From Bacteroides timonensis (lineage in GTDB: Bacteria; Bacteroidota; Bacteroidia; Bacteroidales; Bacteroidaceae), in NCBI RefSeq assembly GCF_000513195.1, contig NZ_CBVI010000012.1, positions 105,289 through 169,288 on the forward strand: 64,000 nucleotides of DNA. Reading direction: 5' to 3'. The notes under the pieces are model-generated. The model was not told the origin of the DNA, searched no databases, and was given only the letters and a program-made list of their open reading frames with translations. A program made the translations under genes and the position numbers. Shown here piece after piece: positions 24,732-35,300 of this stretch. Each line of letters opens with the position of its first letter. Position 1 is the first letter of the stretch.

Positions 24732-26687
24732 TCATAATTCAAGCACAAGCACTTCTTTTGGCTGTAAATGAAGTTTTTTTCCTAATGGCACATTACTATC
24801 CGTCAACACATTCTTCGAATTAGTTCTATCTCCTATAACCTCTTTATAAAACGTTAAATCCAAGTCAACTTCCTTGTTAACTCCGTTCATTATAACCAGT
24901 ATGCTCTTGCCATTATAAGAACGCTCATACACATATACATTGCTACGAGGCATGAAATGCTTCATTTTGCCTTTAGATATAGCATCATTTCCTTTACGCC
25001 AATGCAGCATTTTTTTCATAAAATTGAAAGCTTCCTGTTGCATAGCCGTTCTCCCACTTTCTTGAAAAACACTAATTTCATCTCCATTCCAACCTCCCGG
25101 CATATCCGGACGTACATATCCAAAATCTTCCTTTGTACTACCAGTCATTAATAATTCCTGTCCATAATATAATTGTGGAATACCAGGAATTGTCAACAAC
25201 ATGGTAACCGCCTGTTTATATGCATTCAAATTTTCCGGATCTTCCAATAAAAAACGATCCGTATCATGATTCTCAAGCAGACGCATCACATTATTAATAT
25301 CAGGATAGCAAAAATCATAAGCAAAATGTTCAAAAAGAAGTTGCAGACCGGTATTCCAAGATGTTTTTTCATGGAAAACGTCAGCTGCTATTGTCCTTAA
25401 ACGAAAATCCATCACTGATTTCAGTCTTGTATTAGCTTTCCCATTTACTATGCTGTTTTGCTGCCAATATGCAGTACCGACAGGGTTATTAGGAACCATT
25501 ACTTCACCCACAATATTAAAATTTGGATACTCCTCAAAAACTTCTTTACACCAACGTACCATCATATCCGGATCCGGATATACATATGTATCTTGACGAA
25601 TACCGTCCAAATCAGCATATTCAATCCACCAAATTGAATTCTGAATCAAATAATCAGCAACAAAACGATTCCTCTGATTCAAATCGGGCATTGTAGGTAC
25701 GAACCACCCATCCGTTAATTCCTGTTTATCTATATCCGAAGCATAAGGATCAAAAAATACAGTTTTATTATGATTGGTCTCAACATATTTATGCGAATTA
25801 TTAAACCAATTGTGCATCGGTGGATCGAGCAACCAAGGATGATTGGTTCCACAATGATTAAAAACCATATCCATTATCAGTTTCAGGCCACGTTGATGCA
25901 TGAGTTCTGCCAAACGGACGTAATCCTCATTAGTTCCCAAACGAGGATCTATTTTATAGTAATCGGTTGCAGCATAACCATGATAAGAGCCTTCACCCAT
26001 ATCATTTTCCAAGACAGGAGTCGTCCAGATTGCTGTAACACCTAAACTATCTAAATAATCAAGATGTTGCATGATACCGGCTAAATCCCCGCCATGACGA
26101 GCATTCACATCCTTACGGTTTACCTCATAAGGATGCCTCATCTGTATATTGTCATTGCTTTCATCACCATTAGCAAAACGGTCCGGCATTAATAAATATA
26201 CAACATCAGAAGAATTAAAGCCAATCTTATCTTCACTGCTACGCTGGCGTTCTTTCAATTCATAAGTACAATTCAGTTTACGCTTACCCTTAATAAATTC
26301 TATTTGAAATTTACCTGGCACCGCATCTTTCACATCCAAATACAAAACCAAATAGTTTGGACTTTCCATTGGACACACTTCCTTTAAAACAACTCCCGGA
26401 TAATTAATTTCAGGTTTATATGCTGCTATATTCAAGCCGTATACCATCAACTGTAAGCGAGTATTCTTCATACCACACCACCAAAAAGCAGGTTCTATCT
26501 TATCAATCTTCTCACTCTTCTTGTCAGAAGAACCTGCAGAAATCCCAACAAAAATATCATGCAAAGGTATAATAGAAGATTCAAGCTCAGGATATTCAAT
26601 GAGCCTCCCTAACGGCACTATTTGTTTAGCAAATCCCGATTGGCATAACAATAAAACAAGAAATAAAAATAAAGTTCTAATTTTCAT
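24732..26687 (-). CDS. SusA-like GH13 neopullulanase/cyclomaltodextrinase
   Basis: 651 residues, signal peptide ending SGFAK, periplasmic. After an unusual N-terminal stretch (about 20-60) comes the cyclomaltodextrinase N-terminal domain (IEPAFWWCGMKNTRLQLMVYG, about 65-145). The GH13 barrel follows, with VVYLLMPDRFANG, MDMVFNHCG, DLDGIRQDTY (nucleophile Asp), FNIVGEVMV (acid/base Glu) and LLENHDTDR (third Asp). It would hydrolyse maltodextrins or cyclodextrins imported by the PUL1 SusC/D pair, like B. theta SusA. The N-terminal 46 residues resemble those of the downstream esterase, an oddity. Gaps to neighbours are 70 and 139 bp, with no promoter seen. Confidence 0.92.
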   Translation of the reverse strand: MKIRTLFLFLVLLLCQSGFAKQIVPLGRLIEYPELESSIIPLHDIFVGISAGSSDKKSEKIDKIEPAFWWCGMKNTRLQLMVYGLNIAAYKPEINYPGVVLKEVCPMESPNYLVLYLDVKDAVPGKFQIEFIKGKRKLNCTYELKERQRSSEDKIGFNSSDVVYLLMPDRFANGDESNDNIQMRHPYEVNRKDVNARHGGDLAGIMQHLDYLDSLGVTAIWTTPVLENDMGEGSYHGYAATDYYKIDPRLGTNEDYVRLAELMHQRGLKLIMDMVFNHCGTNHPWLLDPPMHNWFNNSHKYVETNHNKTVFFDPYASDIDKQELTDGWFVPTMPDLNQRNRFVADYLIQNSIWWIEYADLDGIRQDTYVYPDPDMMVRWCKEVFEEYPNFNIVGEVMVPNNPVGTAYWQQNSIVNGKANTRLKSVMDFRLRTIAADVFHEKTSWNTGLQLLFEHFAYDFCYPDINNVMRLLENHDTDRFLLEDPENLNAYKQAVTMLLTIPGIPQLYYGQELLMTGSTKEDFGYVRPDMPGGWNGDEISVFQESGRTAMQQEAFNFMKKMLHWRKGNDAISKGKMKHFMPRSNVYVYERSYNGKSILVIMNGVNKEVDLDLTFYKEVIGDRTNSKNVLTDSNVPLGKKLHLQPKEVLVLEL

Positions 26688-26757
26688 GATACATAAAGTT
26701 TAAAGATACTATTACAAAACATAATGATCCACTAATAAGGAATAAGAAAAATTCAAA

Positions 26758-27870
26758 TCAACGAGTAATCGGTTGTATAAAGAAATGAAGCTCTTTCATT
26801 GCTGGAAGTACCTTCCCTGTATGATTATCAAAAAGTCCACGGTTAATCCATCCCTTAGTTACGGTATTGCCACAAGCATTTTCTTCGGGAAACCACCAAA
26901 ACAGTCCCGTTACATTGGTATGACGACGTAGTTCAGCTACCAGCTCATGAGTAAATATACGTTGCCCCTCGACAGTAATAGGATAGAATTCAGAGTGTTC
27001 ATCTGCACTTTTTGCCCATTGATCATTCTCGTGGGAATAGTAGGCAGCAGCCTCAACTACCATCACCTCCTTGTCCGGAAATTCTATAGCAAGAGAATCA
27101 AGCGTAGCAGCAAGTACCCCTACAGCCTTATGCCACATAGGATAATAACTAAGCCCAATGACATCGTAATCAAGTTGCCGTAAATGATTGTAATAAGTTT
27201 TAGTTTTATTCCATTCACCTGCTTTCTCTGTATGTATGATTATTTTTGCTTTGGGACAAATTTCACGACAAGCCTTAGCACCACTTTCCAAAAGTTTAAC
27301 AAACAAATCCCAATTTTCCATTCCAAGCGGATCCACTTTTGCTACTGGCCATAACATTCCATTGGTTATCTCATTACCCACTTGTATCAAGTCAGGGGAC
27401 GCTCCTTCTTTCACCATATGCTCAAGACTATTCTTAGTATATTCATATATGCTATCTGGCAAAGAAGCCACATTGACATTCTTCCATCTGTCAGGCATAA
27501 ATTGCTTGCCAGGATCAGCCCATGTATCAGAATAATGAAAATCAAGCATAAATTGAAAACCCTCTTTTTTTATCTGCTGTCCAAATTTAGTTACATAATT
27601 CAAATCTTGACACACACCTTCACCTTTGTGCTCAGCAGAGGCTTTAGAAGGGTCAACAAAAAGACGGACACGGATAGCATTCCAACCTTGTTCTTTAAAA
27701 TATTCAAGAGGTTTTACAACTCTTCCTTTCTCATCACGATACACAGTTCCTGCCTCCTCGTAACTTGGCAACAAAGAAATATCACCACCCAAAAGACATT
27801 GTTGAGCATGAGTTTCGACACATAAAGTTAGCAAGAATGAGATAACAAAAATTAATCTAAAATTCTTCAT
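26758..27870 (-). CDS. GH53 endo-beta-1,4-galactanase (PUL1 copy)
   Basis: 370 residues. The start at 27870 is used because it gives a signal peptide ending THAQ; an upstream in-frame start adds 19 charged residues. The GH53 (clan GH-A) pattern is GGDISLLPSYEE, NAIRVRLFVDP, MLDFHYSDTWADPGKQ, IQVGNEITNGMLW (acid/base Glu167), DVIGLSYYPMW and KEVMVVEAAAYY (nucleophile Glu273). It cleaves beta-1,4-galactan, which is unexpected beside starch-type SusE/SusF and GH13 genes. No lipobox, so periplasmic. A hairpin at 27903-27944 separates it from the susF-like gene. It differs considerably from the second GH53 at 40679. Confidence 0.9.
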   Translation of the reverse strand: MKNFRLIFVISFLLTLCVETHAQQCLLGGDISLLPSYEEAGTVYRDEKGRVVKPLEYFKEQGWNAIRVRLFVDPSKASAEHKGEGVCQDLNYVTKFGQQIKKEGFQFMLDFHYSDTWADPGKQFMPDRWKNVNVASLPDSIYEYTKNSLEHMVKEGASPDLIQVGNEITNGMLWPVAKVDPLGMENWDLFVKLLESGAKACREICPKAKIIIHTEKAGEWNKTKTYYNHLRQLDYDVIGLSYYPMWHKAVGVLAATLDSLAIEFPDKEVMVVEAAAYYSHENDQWAKSADEHSEFYPITVEGQRIFTHELVAELRRHTNVTGLFWWFPEENACGNTVTKGWINRGLFDNHTGKVLPAMKELHFFIQPITR

Positions 27871-27902
27871 AACGACATTATTTATGACTTCAATGGAAAA
27901 AC

Positions 27903-27950
27903 AAAATCCTCTTCCCCATTTTTTCAATTATGAGAAAGAGGATCTTTATC
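27903..27950 (-). terminator. Hairpin between susF-like gene and GH53 (terminator or attenuator)
   Basis: On the minus strand, GATCCTCTT (about 27944-27936) pairs with AAGAGGATT (about 27913-27905), and a T-rich run (TTGTTTTT) follows. It may reduce read-through from the surface-protein genes into the enzyme genes. Confidence 0.45.
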
Positions 27951-28009
27951 AAAATACCTAACAGCCTTGATCTTTAAAATCACTATAGATATTCTATAGC
28001 CAACCTCAG

Positions 28010-29452
28010 TTAGTTAACAGCTTCAATTGTACAATAAGATTTACCTTCACAAAGAGGATAAAGGTTGATGGTATACGTACCAGCCGTTTCAATCTTCAAA
28101 TTAGCACCGTTATTGGTAGTTAGATTTTCGCGAGTACCTCCCCAACTAATGTCCCAAGCATCATTGGCACGGAATTTTAATTCATCCGCTTTCAATTCAG
28201 TAGTGATAGTCCAATAATGTACCGTACCTTTACCTTCTTCTGTGTATTCTGCCAATTCCATATCCGTATCGGCATCCCAACCACTGGGAGTAGCAGGACC
28301 AATGATACCTATCGCAATGGGAGTCAGGGTATAAGTTTTCTCATTCAGATCAACAACCACTTGATAGAAACCCGCCTCTTCGGTCATCATAATATTGGCA
28401 GCATCAGCAGCAGTGCTGAAGTCTGCGCCATAGTTAGTACCATTCCAATTTTCCTCTGAACAGAATTTGAAACCTTCCTGATTGAGATACATATACCCTT
28501 TGTAGACATTATCATATTCAGGACTTGCCATTGCATCAATCTGTTTCCAGCCGTTTGCAGCACCGGCCATATAGAGATAAGCAGTAGCAGGAGTAATCGA
28601 ATAAGTGTAGTTGACAGCATCAAATGTAATGACGAAATGCCCTTTTCCTGTAATTGTAGGAGTTTCCACATTATATACATCACCCGTCCAAACAGCAAAG
28701 TTTTCAGTTTTGTCGTCACCATTTACACGGCAACCAATCTGCCCGGCATTAGCAGCATCCCAACCGCCAGCTATATCATAGGATTCATAGATCTTAAACC
28801 AGTTAGAACCTGCAACCTTAGTTTCTATCGTAGCTTGATAAATCCCTTCTTTACCTTCAACGGCCTTCATAATGACGGGATGTTCAGGATCCCAATAGTC
28901 GCCCACTTCAACAAAATCACCTATCAACGCATATCCATCAGCACAAACTTCCGGGGTAGTTATCGGAGTAAGTTTGGCTTGAGAAGTGCCCGAGATGTTT
29001 ACCGCTTCACCATTTTTCAATTTAACGGCAAGATTCATATTCACATCCAGCACACGCTCTACATGGGCACGGCTGAAAAAAGCATCGCGAACCACAGAAT
29101 CAAGTTCAAGAGTATTCACCTTCACTATATTCCCTGTCTTGAATGCAGCATTGATGGTTACCCCGTTGATATTTATACTGTTCACCTTGATTGAAGCCAC
29201 CTCGGAATTCGATGAAGATAGAGCAGCTATTTCCACAGAATCAGTCTTTTGTGCTTCCTCTTCAATAGTACTGTAAAACTTATCCATATCTATGACCGCA
29301 TCAGCACCTGCAGCGAAACTGATTTCATATTTAGCAGCAGCCTCTTCGGGAGAATTGGATTGGGGGTTAGCCCAATCCGTATAGTCGTCCGTACAAGCAC
29401 CTAAGGTTATTCCGGCGAGGAATAGACCTGCGAGTATTTGATTTTTCTTCAT
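28010..29452 (-). CDS. SusF-like surface glycan-binding lipoprotein
   Basis: 480 residues. The start at 29452 gives a lipoprotein signal with lipobox LGACTDDY. An N-terminal Ig-like/DUF5115-like region (about 30-160) is followed by three repeated carbohydrate-binding-type beta-sandwiches. They begin YALIGDFVEVGDYWD, AYLYMAGAANGWKQ and IGIIGPATPSGWD; each carries paired aromatic residues (NWFKIYE, FKFCSEENWNG, LKFRANDAWDISWGG). This is the SusE/SusF architecture that binds starch outside the cell, though related modules occur in other PULs. Last of the four outer-membrane genes of PUL1. Confidence 0.85.
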   Translation of the reverse strand: MKKNQILAGLFLAGITLGACTDDYTDWANPQSNSPEEAAAKYEISFAAGADAVIDMDKFYSTIEEEAQKTDSVEIAALSSSNSEVASIKVNSININGVTINAAFKTGNIVKVNTLELDSVVRDAFFSRAHVERVLDVNMNLAVKLKNGEAVNISGTSQAKLTPITTPEVCADGYALIGDFVEVGDYWDPEHPVIMKAVEGKEGIYQATIETKVAGSNWFKIYESYDIAGGWDAANAGQIGCRVNGDDKTENFAVWTGDVYNVETPTITGKGHFVITFDAVNYTYSITPATAYLYMAGAANGWKQIDAMASPEYDNVYKGYMYLNQEGFKFCSEENWNGTNYGADFSTAADAANIMMTEEAGFYQVVVDLNEKTYTLTPIAIGIIGPATPSGWDADTDMELAEYTEEGKGTVHYWTITTELKADELKFRANDAWDISWGGTRENLTTNNGANLKIETAGTYTINLYPLCEGKSYCTIEAVN

Positions 29453-29487
29453 AATGTTTTTCTTTTTAAATAAGATTATCATTCAGC

Positions 29488-30660
29488 TTATTTCACCTCA
29501 CCCGTATCTAAGCCATCTTCAGTAGAACCTACAGTAAGATAGAGCTTTTGTCCCGCTCCGGCATTTACACTGTATTCGGATCCCATATCAGTGTTCCAGT
29601 TGCTGGCTATATTGGCATTCTCACGCCAGAAAACCTTGCCATCCAAAAGCGTAAACTCTGTTTTCCACCAGTCAAATTCACCTACTTGAGCATAAGCACG
29701 TAACTCACCTCCTGATACAAATTCAGCAGACACCCACTGACCACTGTTATCTGCGGGAGCAACCATCGGAGTAGAAGGAGTACCAGGAGTAAATCCTCCA
29801 TTAGGATCACCAGTAATAAAGAGTTGTGCCGGATAAAGAGTCAGCGTGTAGTCAATAGCTTCACCATTAATCTTACCCTTAATATAGAGCGTATACCAGC
29901 CACCATTTTTTACTTTCACATTGCCACCATTATCAGAAATATCTGCACCTGCTTGATCATCAATAGTTTTAAAATCAGCATGACCCAACCATTGTTGAGG
30001 ATAAGTTCCCCACTTGAATTCGGCATCGTTAGGAAGATAAACTATCGTAAAGAAGTTACCAGCCATACCATTAATAAGCGCCATTGGTCTCCAAGTTGTC
30101 CAAGCAGCACCAATGCTCGAACCGCATACATAGAGATCTTCGGGCAACGTTATACTCGGAGCCTGATAAGTAGCTATCACCTGAATCTTAATAACATTAG
30201 AGTAGCAATTCCCCAAGTCCATACCATTAACGTTAGCATGTAGACGTACATAGAGTTCTTTCACTTCATTAGAAGGATATGTCACGCCTTCATTAGCATC
30301 CTGAAACATAGTAATTACAGCATCATTCAATCTACTACCAGATACTTTAATGGTAGCAGAAGTAGAGCTTGTCACAACTTTATACACAGGTTCTTCTGCT
30401 GTAAAATCTTCAAAAGAAATCTCCACGTCGTAGTTAGTACTCAAAGGTATGCCACCGTAATCAGGTTGGCTGGTGGTAAAAGTGAGTTCATCAGTAGTCA
30501 GCAAATCCAATACATTATTGGCTGCGTTGGCAGGCATATTCAATACAAATCCTGTAGTATTTTCGTGGAATGTAGGATTGCTATCCATATCCTTCTCACA
30601 TGAGGTGACCAACACCAAAGTAAGAACGGGTAGCAACATTCCCAACAGTATCTTTTTCAT
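29488..30660 (-). CDS. SusE-like surface glycan-binding lipoprotein
   Basis: 390 residues, lipobox LVTSCEKD. The N-terminal SusE domain (TTGFVLNMPANAANNVLDL, about 35-150) ends at YSNVIKIQVIATY, then two carbohydrate-binding modules follow (LYVCGSSIGAAWTTWRPM and LFITGDPNGGFTPG). The aromatic clusters FKWGTYPQQWLGH and YAQVGEFDWWKTEF look like sugar-binding platforms. Predicted to sit on the cell surface with SusD and help hold polymeric alpha-glucan. It lies 39 bp after susD and 35 bp before the susF-like start, all in one probable operon. Confidence 0.85.
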   Translation of the reverse strand: MKKILLGMLLPVLTLVLVTSCEKDMDSNPTFHENTTGFVLNMPANAANNVLDLLTTDELTFTTSQPDYGGIPLSTNYDVEISFEDFTAEEPVYKVVTSSTSATIKVSGSRLNDAVITMFQDANEGVTYPSNEVKELYVRLHANVNGMDLGNCYSNVIKIQVIATYQAPSITLPEDLYVCGSSIGAAWTTWRPMALINGMAGNFFTIVYLPNDAEFKWGTYPQQWLGHADFKTIDDQAGADISDNGGNVKVKNGGWYTLYIKGKINGEAIDYTLTLYPAQLFITGDPNGGFTPGTPSTPMVAPADNSGQWVSAEFVSGGELRAYAQVGEFDWWKTEFTLLDGKVFWRENANIASNWNTDMGSEYSVNAGAGQKLYLTVGSTEDGLDTGEVK

Positions 30661-30699
30661 ATTATTGTTTCGATTTTAGTAGTTCGATAATAAATTCTA

Positions 30700-32376
30700 T
30701 TAATAACGCGGATTTTGAGTCAAGTTCTTATTGCCATTGATGTCATCAGCCGGAATCGGATATACGTTGAAGAAATCTTCTACACTTTTTCCTTCTGCTA
30801 CACCTCCCTTGAAATCCCAAACATATTTGTCACCAGTGAAAAGCCCGAAACGAATCAAGTCACTACGACGACGACCTTCCATATAGAACTCACGACACCA
30901 TTCATCAATAATATATTGTTCGGTAATGGTAGCAGGAGTAGAAGCACCTGCACGGCTACGCAAAACTTCAATGTCAGCACGTGCTTGTTGCGGATCACCT
31001 GTCAGACGGAACTTAGCTTCTGCACGAGTCAGATACATTTCGGCATAGCGTATCAAAGGAATATCCACATCGGGGAATTCATTGTGTGAAGTCGCTGCAC
31101 CATCCGTGCGGATATTACTCCATTTCACAATAGAAAGACCGGAGTTAAAGCCTGCAATCTGTTCAGCCTGTAACTTACGAAGTCCACCACCGCAACCGGA
31201 ATAGAAGAGTGCACGATGATCGTTAGCCTTTTCCTGTACATCTTTGGTAGCAGTCCCTGCAGCAGCATCAAGTGCTATTATTTCAGCCTCCGTTGCACCA
31301 TCGGGAGCTTTCTCTGTAGCAAGCGGACAATCTTCAATAGTAGGGAAGAACTTCTTAACTAAAGCCGCACGGGAGAAGTTACAACTCCAACCATTGGAAG
31401 TACCCATATAAGGCATTCCGGTGATACGAGTAGAACTTACCAAATAGTTGGCACCACTATAACTTTTTGTTTTAGCTCCATCCTGACGGATAGGCAGAAT
31501 AATTTCTTTCATGGCTTGCTGGTTTTGGTCATTGTCGGCCATAAACACTTGTTCATAACCTGTATAGCCATTCTTTTCAGCCTTGGAAAGCTCGTATTTT
31601 CCATCAAGCAGGTCACAATAGTCAATAGCCTTCTGATAGTCCTTTACAGCACCTTTGGTATAAACAGCAGAGTTCAGAGCTAAACGGGCATGGAGCATAT
31701 AAGCAGCACCTTTGTCGGCACGCCCAAAGTTGGAAGAATTATTAAATGCACCCACTTCGGCAAGATCCGGCTCTATTTCAGTCAATTCTTTGTCAATCCA
31801 ATCATAAAGTTCTTTACCAGCTTTCTCTACCGGCAACTCATAAATGTCATAAGTTGTTTTGAAAGGTGCCTTTCCCCAAAGATCAAGGAAGTACCACATA
31901 TGAAGCGCACGTAGGAAACGTACCTCGGCACGATAAAGTTTATAATCAGGATCTTCTGCTTTATCCTCTGTGTTAGTAAGATAGAAATTACAAAGTGTCA
32001 CATCAAAAGCCAGACGCTGGAATGCCCATTGCACGCGGACAGATGAAGCCGTCCAGTCAATATTGGTAATTTGAGGAATATCAGCGTCAGTCTGCCAAGC
32101 CCAAAGACATTCATCGGTACACAGTTCTTGCAAATTGAATGTAGTACGGTAAAAGCCGCTTTCACCTTCATCACTACTAATATCGCCACTACCGGCAGGA
32201 CCTTTTTGTCCTGTCAGACCCAGTGTACTGTAAATTTTAGCCAGCAGCTCCATATCTCCATACGATGAGCTGGACTGCGGATCAATAGACGAAATATTCA
32301 AGTCGTTGATACACGACGTTGCCACTCCACCCATAAGAAGGGCTGCAAGGGCTGTTTTCAAAAATATATGTTTCAT
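30700..32376 (-). CDS. SusD-like substrate-binding lipoprotein (PUL1)
   Basis: 558 residues. The start at 32376 gives lipobox VATSCIND. SusD proteins form a lid over the SusC barrel and bind the target glycan. Family marks are the N-terminal SSYGDMELLAKIYSTLG, TPR-like helices with YRAEVRFLRALHMWYFLDLWG, ARLALNSAVYTKG, and the C-terminal LIRYAEMYLTRAEAKF, EWCREFYMEGRRRSDLIRFG and NVYPIPADDINGN.LTQNP. All are highly diagnostic. It lies 20 bp after susC, so translation is probably coupled in the same operon. Confidence 0.95.
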   Translation of the reverse strand: MKHIFLKTALAALLMGGVATSCINDLNISSIDPQSSSSYGDMELLAKIYSTLGLTGQKGPAGSGDISSDEGESGFYRTTFNLQELCTDECLWAWQTDADIPQITNIDWTASSVRVQWAFQRLAFDVTLCNFYLTNTEDKAEDPDYKLYRAEVRFLRALHMWYFLDLWGKAPFKTTYDIYELPVEKAGKELYDWIDKELTEIEPDLAEVGAFNNSSNFGRADKGAAYMLHARLALNSAVYTKGAVKDYQKAIDYCDLLDGKYELSKAEKNGYTGYEQVFMADNDQNQQAMKEIILPIRQDGAKTKSYSGANYLVSSTRITGMPYMGTSNGWSCNFSRAALVKKFFPTIEDCPLATEKAPDGATEAEIIALDAAAGTATKDVQEKANDHRALFYSGCGGGLRKLQAEQIAGFNSGLSIVKWSNIRTDGAATSHNEFPDVDIPLIRYAEMYLTRAEAKFRLTGDPQQARADIEVLRSRAGASTPATITEQYIIDEWCREFYMEGRRRSDLIRFGLFTGDKYVWDFKGGVAEGKSVEDFFNVYPIPADDINGNKNLTQNPRY

Positions 32377-32396
32377 CTTTATATGCATTTAATAGA

Positions 32397-35300
32397 TTAG
32401 AAATTCAGGCTCAAGCCTATTTGAATACTGAAAGGACGCGGATAAGGATTAGAGTCAATACCGCTTGCCACTTCAGGGTCGATACCTTTGTACTTAGAAA
32501 TAATGAAAGGGTTTTGAGCAGTAAGGAATGCACGGCCAGAACATGTTTCATGACCAGCCACCTTAAACAATGCAGGGAAAGAGTAACCTAAAGTGATGTT
32601 CGAACACTTCAGATAAGAAGCATTACGTACGAAATAGTCGCTCAAATAGTTATCGTTACCTACTCCTACACCGGTAAAGCCTAATGCTACAGCCTCTGCA
32701 GTAGAGTTATGCAGGGCACTATTGGAATACAGACCGGATTGGCTGACCATTGCACGATTCGACAAGAAGTCGTAGTAAACATAGTTACCGATAGAAGCAC
32801 GGAAAGACATACTCAAATCCCAATTCTTATAAAGGAATTTAGTCGTAAGCCCCATAATAACATCAGCAGAGGGCTTCTTGTAAAAATAACGGTCACCATT
32901 GTCAATACGTCCGTTTCCATCACGGTCTACGTACATACCTTCAATAGGTTTGCCATTCTCATCATATACTTGTTGATAAACAAAGAACGAGTTAGTAGCT
33001 TTACCTACAGTATTAGCCTGAATCAGAGTATTGTTACCACGACTGATTTTATCTCCTGCCCATGCATAGTAACCGGCATCGCCATCCACTAAGTCAGTAA
33101 TCTCATTATGATTCCAGGCAATATTATAGCTCACGTCCCAAGTAAAATCTTTAGTAACAATAGGTTTAGCATTAATAGAGAATTCCACACCATAATTCTT
33201 CAGCGAACCGATATTCTTTGTCAATTGAGAACCAAACTGCATTCCTACAGGAATAGTAATAGAGTTCAGCAAATCTTTGGTTTCACGATAGTAACCATCA
33301 ATATTGGCTGAGATACGGTTATTCAGAAAACCCAAATCTAAACCGGCGTTATAAGTAGTTGTAGTCTCCCACTTCAAATCGGGATTGTAAGCCGACGGAC
33401 GCATAGTGCCATAGTAAGTATCACCAAAAGGATACTGAGCGAAAGAGTCACTTGAAGTATAGTGAGTTTCATAACCGAAGTCAGAATTAATATCCTGCTG
33501 ACCTGTCATACCCCAACCTAAACGGAGTTTAAACTCATTCCACCAAGTAAGCTTCTTCATAAATGCTTCTTCATTGATTTTCCATGCCAATGCCACGGAA
33601 GGGAAATATCCCCATCTGTTATCACTTGAGAAACGCGAAGAACCATCGGCACGGAACGTAGCTGTAAGCATATATCTATTAAGTAGCGTATAGTTCAGAC
33701 GTCCAAAGTAAGAAACTAAAGAATTATGTGTAGCCCATGCTTGTTCTTCTCTTAATTTGGCATCATGAGGAGTACCATCGTAAGGATCGGTACCTTGACC
33801 ATAGTCGTAACCACTGCGGTGGAAATGACTTTCTTCAGCACCAACCATTATATCGAAATTATGAACGCCTACTTCCTTCACATACTGAGCATAAGCATTA
33901 GCAGTAACACTATATTTATAAGTCTGCGTTATTCCATTCCAGCCAAAGTAGTTGTTAGAATAAGAATACTTGGAGATTATATCGTCCTGTTTACTTTCCG
34001 TATACTGTCCACCATAGCTGGCATGCAGACGTAAATCTTCAAAACCATGCACCTTATAGTCCACATCAAAGTTACCTGTAAAGTCATTGGCAGCAGCCTG
34101 CACATCTTTAAGTTTCAACAGAGCCAGAGGATTCTGAGGAGCATTGGGATTATTAGTATATTTCCACTCAGCATTGAAATCTTTAGGCGACTGTGTATGT
34201 TGGAAATAGCCATCAAAGAAAGGAGCACGGGCATCATCTGCATCGAAATATACAGGCTGCGTGGGATCCATCGAAAGGGCAGATCCTATCGCACCTCCTG
34301 CATCAGCATAACGGTCTTTCTCGTACATATACTTGGCATTGATCTTCAAATTGAGGTGATTGTCGAAGAAAGAAGGAGAAAGATTCAAGCCAATGTTGGC
34401 ACGACGCATCCATGAAGTTTCAACGATACCATCAGAAGAATTATATCCCAAACTCAAACGATAAGGCATATTCTTCAAACCACCGGATACTGAGACATTG
34501 TGGCTATGCGAGATGGCAGTGCGGAATATTTGGTCCTGCCAATCCGTATTAGCATTACCCATACCTACCTCACCGGCTTTATCTCCCCAAATGTCATTGA
34601 CAAGTACACGGAATTCATCACCATTAAGTACATCATACTTTTTCTGAATCATTGAAATCGTCATGTCACCATTATAAGAGACTTTGGGAGCAGAACCACT
34701 CTTACCTTTCTTAGTAGTGATAATGATAACACCATTTGAAGCGCGGCTACCGTAAATAGCAGTAGCAGAAGCATCCTTCAAAACTGTAAAGGTTTCAATA
34801 TCATTTGGGTTTACCATAGCCAAAGGATTACTCATTCCTTTTGGAGTATTGTTATCGATAGTCAAACCATCAATTACAATCAACGGGTCATTTGAGGCAT
34901 TGAGGGAAGATCCACCACGCACGCGAATCTGAGCACCTGCACCCGGAGTACCCCCCGCAGTGATAACATCAACACCAGCTACTTTTCCGACCAACATGTC
35001 TTGTGCATTGTTAGTGATACCTTTACTGAGTTCATCCGGTTTGATTGCCGTTACCGAACCTGTAAGGTCATCTTTCTTCGTACGACCATATCCCACAACC
35101 ACAACTTCACTCAAGAGCTCCGCATCATCTTTTAGCGTCACCATTACCATAGAAGCGGCTGCCACCTCTTGTGTCTGATAACCAATAAAAGATATTGTTA
35201 ATGTAGCGCCTTTGGGAACAGTCAACGTAAAGTTTCCATCAAGGTCAGTAATTGTACCATTAGAGGTATTACCTTTCTCTACGACATTTGCGCCTATCAC

